This document shows positions 59,563-64,000 of a DNA stretch of 64,000 bases, in pieces; the first letter of the stretch is position 1, and every line of letters begins with the position of its first letter. The notes beneath the pieces were generated by a model. The model saw only the letters and a program-made list of their open reading frames with translations. It was not told where the DNA came from and searched no databases. The position numbers and the translations under genes are program-made. This stretch comes from Egibacteraceae bacterium (GTDB lineage Bacteria > Actinomycetota > Nitriliruptoria > Euzebyales > Egibacteraceae), in assembly GCA_030446745.1 (NCBI GenBank), contig JAUJMS010000016.1, positions 1 through 64,000 on the forward strand, in the 5' to 3' direction.

Positions 59563-61124
59563 CGGCGGCCGCGGGCGGCCGCCTTCTCCGCGCCCCGGTC
59601 CCGGGTGCGCAGCACCGGCCCGGTGAGCTGGCGCACCGCGAGGCCGTCGCCGACCGGCATCTCGAGGATGCCGGGAGCGGACCCACCGGGCGCGTTGCAC
59701 CCTTCCACGGCAGTGCAGGCGTCGGCCACGGCAGCCCAGAAGCGGCCGTCCTTCGGCGAGACGACGATGTCCTCGAAGTCCCACAGCGCGCCGCAGCGGC
59801 CGGGGCCGCAGTCGCCGCGGTGGACCGGGTCGGCGGGGTCGTTCGCCGTCGTCGACAAGAAGTGCGGCGTCGGCTTGGTCGCGTCGGTCGACACGACGAG
59901 GTAGTGGTTCCACGGGCGCTTGCGGTCACGACCGGAGGGACGCGGCGCGGTGGTCCCCGGGAAGGTGATCGCGACACGGCCGGCGTCGCCGGCGGTCATG
60001 ACCGGGAAGTTCACCTCGGTCACACCTGGCGGCGCGACCATCATCGGCTCGCCGAAGGTCTTGCCGTGGTCGGTCGACACGGCGAGCCAGGGCAGGCGCG
60101 CCTGCTTGTCCCACCACAGGAAGTAGACGTTGTCGGCGGCGTCGGTCGTCACCGCGAGGTGCACCGCGGCGGCCGAGATCTTGTCGCTCACCTTGACGCG
60201 GTTCCAGGTCGTGCCGCCGTCCTCGCTGACGGCGAGCCACGGGGCGCCGCAGTGGCCCTTCGGCAGGAACAGGCGGCCCTTGGAGTCCGTCGCGATGTGG
60301 CCGTGGAGCCCGCCGCACAGGCCGCCGGCGGCGGGGTCGTAGCCGAGGAACGCGGGCGCCCCGGTCGGCGTGAAGGTGAGGCCGCCGTCGAGGCTGCGGC
60401 CGCAGCTCGCGTCGGCGACCCGGTTGAAGCAGTAGTACAGGACGTTGGGGTAGCCGACCATGAGCGGCGCGAGGTTGGCCGGCGGGTTGCCGGTCACGAC
60501 CGTCTGGTGGTCGTTGACAGCGCTGCCGCACGCGACCGGGTTGGACAGCCAGGTCTTGCCCTGGTCGTCGGAGAAGTTCATGTACGAGCAGCCGACGTAC
60601 AGCTCCGGGTTGAAGACCCGCCCGGTCTCCTCATCGACGTAGACCATCGGGTCCGCGGTCACCGGCGGTGTCGGGTTGTCCGTCCCGGGCACGCGCGGCG
60701 ACACGTTCTCCCAGCCGAGACCCCCGTCGGTGGAGCGCAGCACGAACGTCCGCGGCAGCGTCGGCAGCGTCTGGTCGGCGTCCAACGGGTTGCGCGGGTT
60801 CAGCGGGCCGTCGAAGGTGCCCGCCGCGTAGAACGCGTTGCCGTCCTTGTCCACGCCGAGGGTCGGCTCGGCGGCCGCGCGCCCGACGTTGACGGTCTGC
60901 ACCGTCAGCGGCTCCTCGTCAGAAGGCGCCTCCACGCTGGGCGTCACGGCGCCGTCGACGAAACGACCCGGCGTGTACGACGCCGACGCCCCCGCGACGG
61001 GTGCCACCGGGTCGGCGGTCGCGCCGGCAACCGCGCCGATGGCGGGCTGCCCTGCAGCGACCAGGGCGACACCGAGGGCGAGGACGAGCAGGCGGGCGCG
61101 GCGGGGCGCGACAAGGTCGAACAC
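59556..61124 (-). CDS. Secreted BNR-repeat (sialidase-like) propeller protein
   Basis: 522 residues from GTG 61124, with AGGAG upstream. Signal peptide LLVLALGVALVAAGQPAIGA. Asp-box-like units SDDQGKTWLS, SLDGGLTFTP, SEDGGTTWNR, STDHGKTFGE and STDGGLGWEN mark a six-bladed propeller. It has several cysteines (VGCSYMNFS, GDCGPGRCG), suggesting disulfides. Enzymatic activity unproven. A TATAGC -10-like box lies about 45 bp upstream of the start. Confidence 0.85.
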   Translation of the reverse strand: MFDLVAPRRARLLVLALGVALVAAGQPAIGAVAGATADPVAPVAGASASYTPGRFVDGAVTPSVEAPSDEEPLTVQTVNVGRAAAEPTLGVDKDGNAFYAAGTFDGPLNPRNPLDADQTLPTLPRTFVLRSTDGGLGWENVSPRVPGTDNPTPPVTADPMVYVDEETGRVFNPELYVGCSYMNFSDDQGKTWLSNPVACGSAVNDHQTVVTGNPPANLAPLMVGYPNVLYYCFNRVADASCGRSLDGGLTFTPTGAPAFLGYDPAAGGLCGGLHGHIATDSKGRLFLPKGHCGAPWLAVSEDGGTTWNRVKVSDKISAAAVHLAVTTDAADNVYFLWWDKQARLPWLAVSTDHGKTFGEPMMVAPPGVTEVNFPVMTAGDAGRVAITFPGTTAPRPSGRDRKRPWNHYLVVSTDATKPTPHFLSTTANDPADPVHRGDCGPGRCGALWDFEDIVVSPKDGRFWAAVADACTAVEGCNAPGGSAPGILEMPVGDGLAVRQLTGPVLRTRDRGAEKAAARGRRP

Positions 61125-61206
61125 GGGGGCTCCTGACGGCGCGCCACGGCGCGGCGGCGCATTGCTATACCCAACGAGTCACGGAGCCTTGAGTGACGGT
61201 TCGTCG

Positions 61207-61279
61207 TGCCCCCGGCTGGAATCGAACCAGCGCACGGAGTTTAGGAAACTCCTGCTCTTCTCCACTGAGCTACGAGGGC
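61207..61279 (-). tRNA. tRNA-Arg (CCU)
   Basis: 73-nt cloverleaf: acceptor GCCCTCG/CGGGGGC with one T-G pair, D stem GCTC/GAGC, anticodon arm GGAGT-TTCCTAA-ACTCC with anticodon CCT, T arm GCTGG-TTCGATT-CCAGC, discriminator A. Confidence 0.94.
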
Positions 61280-61308
61280 GGAAGGCCTGCGGCGACTCCG
61301 AACCGGCG

Positions 61309-62367
61309 TCAGCGGTCCAGGCGTACGCGGGTCGAGCGGCTCGCCACGCGGCCTCGGCCGTCGGCCCACGCGACGGTCGCCCGGTAGCGGCCGACAGGGA
61401 CGAGACGTCCAGCGTCGTTGCGGCCGTTCCAGCGGAACGCCCGCCGCCCGGCCGGCTCGACACCGTAGTCGACGCGGCGCACGACCGCGCCGCCAGCGGC
61501 ACGGATGCGCAGCGTCACGCGACCCAGCCGGCGCAGGCGCCAGGAGATTTTCGTGTGGTCGCGCCGGCCGTCGTCGTCGGGCGTGAACGTCGACGGCACC
61601 GCGTCGACGTCGTAGACCATGCGCGGCGACAGGATCGACCACCGCAGGCGGTACGTGCCGACACCGAACACGTCGAGGTAGCGGCTTCCGTCGCTGCCCG
61701 CGGTATGGCGCAGTCGCAACGGGTTGAACGCCGCGTCGCCGTCCTCGCGCAGCGGCACCTGGCCAAGATCGGTGACGTCACGGGCGCGAGGCCCGTGGAG
61801 CAGCAGCTCGACGTACTCGCGGTCGCGGTCGACGCGCGACAACGCCGCACGCAGCGTCTCGCCTTCGCGCAACGAAAAGCGGTAGACGTCATCGGCGTCG
61901 ACGTGCGACGCGGCGACGCGCAGGTAGTTCGGTTCGGCGTAGACGACCGCCGGATCGCGTGACAGCCTCGCCGCGGCGGCGCGCTCGCGCCCCGCAGCAA
62001 CCGCGACACGGGCGAGGCCGCCGGCGCTGCGGTCGAGTTTCCGCGCCCCGGCGCGAAGCAGCGCCGTCGCGCGGCGGGTCGGGGGCGCGTCGGCGGCGAA
62101 GCGCACGAGGATCTCGCCCGGCTTGATTAGCGGCACGCGAGCCTCGCGCCGTTGCGGCGACACCGCCACGGCTGGTGGGGACGCCGCAGCCCGCTTCGCG
62201 GCGATGGTCGCCGCAACCGCAGCTCCCGCGGACTCAACCGTGCGGGGCGACGCAATCGCCGCCGGCGTGCCCGTCCGCGAGCCCAGGGCCCCGGCCGGTA
62301 GCGCGCCGGTGACCAGACCGACCACGGACAGCGCCACGACGAGGCGACGGGCAGAGGCGCGGATCAC
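61309..62367 (-). CDS. Secreted protein with subtilisin-type propeptide but no protease domain
   Basis: 352 residues from GTG 62367 with GGGAG upstream. Signal peptide RRLVVALSVVGLVTGALP. Residues about 80-160 match the fervidolysin-like propeptide of S8 proteases (LIKPGEILVRFAADAP to PAVVYAEPNYLRVA). The catalytic domain that should follow is absent. Instead a pre-peptidase C-terminal-like segment DVYRFSLREGETLRAALS comes next, then an Ig/FlgD-like C-terminal domain with GRRAFRWNGRNDAGRLVPVG. It may be a free inhibitor or chaperone for a subtilase, or the product of an internal deletion. Confidence 0.78.
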   Translation of the reverse strand: MIRASARRLVVALSVVGLVTGALPAGALGSRTGTPAAIASPRTVESAGAAVAATIAAKRAAASPPAVAVSPQRREARVPLIKPGEILVRFAADAPPTRRATALLRAGARKLDRSAGGLARVAVAAGRERAAAARLSRDPAVVYAEPNYLRVAASHVDADDVYRFSLREGETLRAALSRVDRDREYVELLLHGPRARDVTDLGQVPLREDGDAAFNPLRLRHTAGSDGSRYLDVFGVGTYRLRWSILSPRMVYDVDAVPSTFTPDDDGRRDHTKISWRLRRLGRVTLRIRAAGGAVVRRVDYGVEPAGRRAFRWNGRNDAGRLVPVGRYRATVAWADGRGRVASRSTRVRLDR

Positions 62368-62577
62368 GAGCGAAACTCCCAACGGCGACGATGGCGGCGC
62401 GTGCGGTGGCGTGGCGCCGTACGCGACGCCACGGTGGCACGACCGCACGGCGAAGCCGCGCGGCCGGGCGCCGCGGCGTCCAGTATGGGCGATAGCGTGC
62501 CGGCGTCAACAAACAACCCGACGAACCCAACCACTGCAGACATGGCGCGCGGTAGACCTCAAGGGCACGTCGTCGGA

Positions 62578-62856
62578 CTATGCCTCCGGGCGTCGCGCCG
62601 TCGCTCGGCCCGTGATCGGAGTGGTCGAGTCGCCCATGCGTTCTGTTGGGCGCCCCTCGCCCAGGCGCCTGCCACTGATGCGCTGCCCGGTAGCGGACGT
62701 CGGCCCGAGCAGCACAGCACCATCTTCGGTCTTGAACTTCACGTCCGGCTTTTGCCGGTCGCTTGACTCTGCGGAGGCCGCGACGGCGTTCAGCGCCGCC
62801 ACCAGGACGACCAGCACGGAGAACCGACGGACGTTGCTGTCGCGCCAGACCGTCAC
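62578..62856 (-). CDS. Small secreted protein
   Basis: 92 residues from GTG 62856, preceded by an excellent GGAAGGA site. Signal peptide RRFSVLVVLVAALNAVAASA, then a polar domain with SSDRQKPDVKFKTEDGAVLL and a basic Arg/Gly/Thr-rich tail. No cysteines and no family recognised. The gap of 210 bases to the propeptide gene holds no evident element. Confidence 0.65.
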   Translation of the reverse strand: MTVWRDSNVRRFSVLVVLVAALNAVAASAESSDRQKPDVKFKTEDGAVLLGPTSATGQRISGRRLGEGRPTERMGDSTTPITGRATARRPEA

Positions 62857-63022
62857 GGTCGTCCTTCCAGTTGTCGCCCGAGGGCGAGAGCGACTCCTGT
62901 GTAGTTCGGCAGCGGCCGGGGGGAAACCTGCCGCGATCCGCACTGCGCCGCCGCACCCCATCAGTCGCGCGCCCATCCGCGCCCCCATCAGCGAGCCCGC
63001 AGCGCCAGTCGGCTGCGCCGGC

Positions 63023-63132
63023 CGGCGGCGCGAGCTAGCGTCAACCCGTGTCCGGGACTGCGCTGGCGACGCTGCATCGGCGGCGCGAGCTAGCGTCAAC
63101 CCGTGTCCGGGACTGCGCTGGCGACGCTGCAT
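63023..63132. repeat. 55-bp tandem duplication of a promoter and gene start
   Basis: Two exact copies, 63023-63077 and 63078-63132. Each contains TAGCGT, then CAACCC, then GTG and the first ten codons of the CrtA-like gene. Because 55 is not a multiple of three, the GTG in copy 1 (63048) opens a different frame, ending at 63902. Confidence 0.93.
63091..63102 (+). promoter_or_regulatory. Leaderless promoter of the CrtA-like gene (second copy)
   Basis: TAGCGT at 63091-63096 and six spacer bases put the transcription start at the GTG of 63103. An identical element at 63036-63041 precedes the decoy GTG at 63048. Confidence 0.6.
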
Positions 63133-63921
63133 CTGTACGGCGTCGACACGAGGCACGTGCCCGCGGCCCTCGCGCGCATGGCGCTGGACCGCGCCCCGCT
63201 GCGCGCGACGCCCGGGCTGCGCTTCGCGAAGCCGCTCGGCACCGGCGACGGGCGCACGTTCACCGTGCGGGACGCGGACCCCCGCCGGTGGGGGCTCTTC
63301 GCGGTCTGGGACGACCCGGCAGCGCTCGCGGCGTTCGAGCGCGACTCGCCGGTCGCGCGGGCATGGCGGCGCCTGGCCGAAGAACGGTGGCGGATCGACC
63401 TGCAGCCGCTGCGCAGCACCGGCCGCTGGTCGGGACGCGACCCGTTCGCCGGGGCGACGCCCCCGCGGCGCGAGCGCGCCGCCGACGACCCCCACACCGC
63501 CCGCCCCGACACCGGCGACCGCGACGCCGGCGGCGACCACACCGCCCGCCACACCACCGACACCGACGACCGCGACACCGAGGCGCGCCCCGTCGCCGCC
63601 CTGACCCGGGCGCGCATCCGCTGGCGGCAAAGCCGCCGGTTCTGGCGGGCGGTCCCCCCGGTGTCGGCCGACCTCAACCGCCAGCCCGGTCTGCGGTTCG
63701 CGGTCGGGGTGGGCGAGGCGCCACTCGGCCTGCAGGGCACCTTCAGCGTGTGGGACACGGCCGCGGCGCTGCGGGCCTTCGCCTACGCCGGCGCGCAGCA
63801 CCGCGAGGCGATCCGGCGGACCGCGACCGAGCAGTGGTACGCCGAGGAGCTGTTCGCGCGGTTCGCGGTGCTCGGCTCGCAGGGCAGCGTCGACGGCCGT
63901 GACCCCGTGGCGCGCCCCTAG
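63103..63921 (+). CDS. Spheroidene monooxygenase-like (CrtA family) protein
   Basis: 272 residues from GTG 63103. Blocks typical of the family: PAALARMALDRAPLRATPGL, RFAKPLGTGDGRTFTVRDAD, WGLFAVWDDPAALAAFERDS, FWRAVPPVSADLNRQPGL, GVGEAPLGLQGTFSVWDTAA and WYAEELFARFAVLGSQG. A His/Asp/Thr-rich linker of about 50 residues lies in the middle. Family members oxygenate carotenoids; the substrate here is unproven. The next gene is a CrtI-like oxidoreductase 12 bp downstream. Confidence 0.85.
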   Translation: MSGTALATLHLYGVDTRHVPAALARMALDRAPLRATPGLRFAKPLGTGDGRTFTVRDADPRRWGLFAVWDDPAALAAFERDSPVARAWRRLAEERWRIDLQPLRSTGRWSGRDPFAGATPPRRERAADDPHTARPDTGDRDAGGDHTARHTTDTDDRDTEARPVAALTRARIRWRQSRRFWRAVPPVSADLNRQPGLRFAVGVGEAPLGLQGTFSVWDTAAALRAFAYAGAQHREAIRRTATEQWYAEELFARFAVLGSQGSVDGRDPVARP

Positions 63922-63933
63922 ACTTCGCCGGCC

Positions 63934-64000
63934 ATGCGGGACGTCGTCGTCGTGGGGGCCGGTCACAACGCGCTCGTCGCCGCCTGCTACCTCGCGCGTG
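63934..64000 (+). CDS. FAD-dependent oxidoreductase, phytoene desaturase-like (5' end only)
   Basis: ATG 63934 opens VVVVGAGHNALVAACYLAR, the FAD-binding dinucleotide motif GxGxxx of CrtI-type desaturases. The rest lies beyond the window. It follows the CrtA-like gene on the same strand, suggesting a carotenoid pathway. Confidence 0.8.
   Translation, partial: MRDVVVVGAGHNALVAACYLAR

Noticed and set aside
63048-63902. 284-codon frame from the first copy of the 55-bp repeat
   Set aside because: After ten codons it is out of frame with the conserved CrtA-like protein and turns Arg/Ala-rich; treated as a decoy created by duplication.
1-64000. CRISPR arrays, rRNA genes, insertion sequences, prophage genes
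   Set aside because: No regularly spaced repeats, rRNA segments, transposase motifs or phage structural genes were seen on either strand.

Overview
The window is very GC-rich DNA, almost entirely coding, from an actinobacterium. Three things support this: the gene order tatD-rsmA-ispE-glmU-prs-rplY-pth, a Pmt-type protein O-mannosyltransferase next to rsmI, and many gene starts that look leaderless (a TANNNT -10 element 6-7 nt before ATG or GTG). A deep-branching lineage is likely, but no 16S gene is present and I cannot name a class. Three tRNAs are present (Gln-UUG, Ala-CGC, Arg-CCU). I see no rRNA, CRISPR array, insertion sequence or integrase.

Layout. 1-12.5 kb is core housekeeping: an SDR cut by the left edge, pth, rplY, prs, glmU, tRNA-Gln, ispE, rsmA, tatD, a SigE-type sigma factor with a propeller-bearing membrane partner, metG, an AbrB-like regulator and rsmI. 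12.5-18.8 kb holds pmt, a lipoprotein, and a minus-strand run VKOR > GH15 > ASRT-like > fetA > fetB. 18.9-21.9 kb is an unusual acidic-protein locus. It has an ECF sigma factor, a coupled membrane protein with a long Asp-rich tail, and, divergently, a secreted Asp-rich protein behind what reads as a class-I cyclic di-GMP riboswitch.

22.5-42.4 kb is accessory DNA. Intact genes (DoxX, MATE pump, MoaD-like protein, BNR propeller, DUF6390-like protein, a complete iron-type ABC transporter, a hydrolase-DUF6817 fusion, a TetR regulator with two palindromic operators) alternate with about eleven broken ones. The broken genes are an esterase, a Crp/Fnr fragment, two lipoproteins, a GrpB/HAD chimera, a methyltransferase/Rhs composite, a tautomerase, a DUF429 gene and three methyltransferases. 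The lesions are mostly single-base losses, and none was found in the flanking core genes. A tRNA-Ala closes this region.

42.5-55.3 kb returns to intact genes: a translin-like protein, moaB-moaC-moeA-galU, a HAMP-GAF-GGDEF diguanylate cyclase, folate cyclo-ligase, FmdB-like protein, mtnP, a SAF protein, uppP and a three-gene ABC-2 exporter. 55.4-59.5 kb is a tightly overlapping operon that resembles the membrane and maturation half of a methylamine-dehydrogenase locus. It has MauE-like and MauD-like proteins around a Tat-exported 24-cysteine MauA-like protein, but no large subunit. This operon and the riboswitch/Asp-rich locus are the best candidates for undescribed biology. 59.5-64 kb carries a secreted BNR protein, tRNA-Arg, a subtilisin-type propeptide protein with no protease domain, a small secreted protein, and a carotenoid pair (CrtA-like, CrtI-like) whose leaderless start region is tandemly duplicated.
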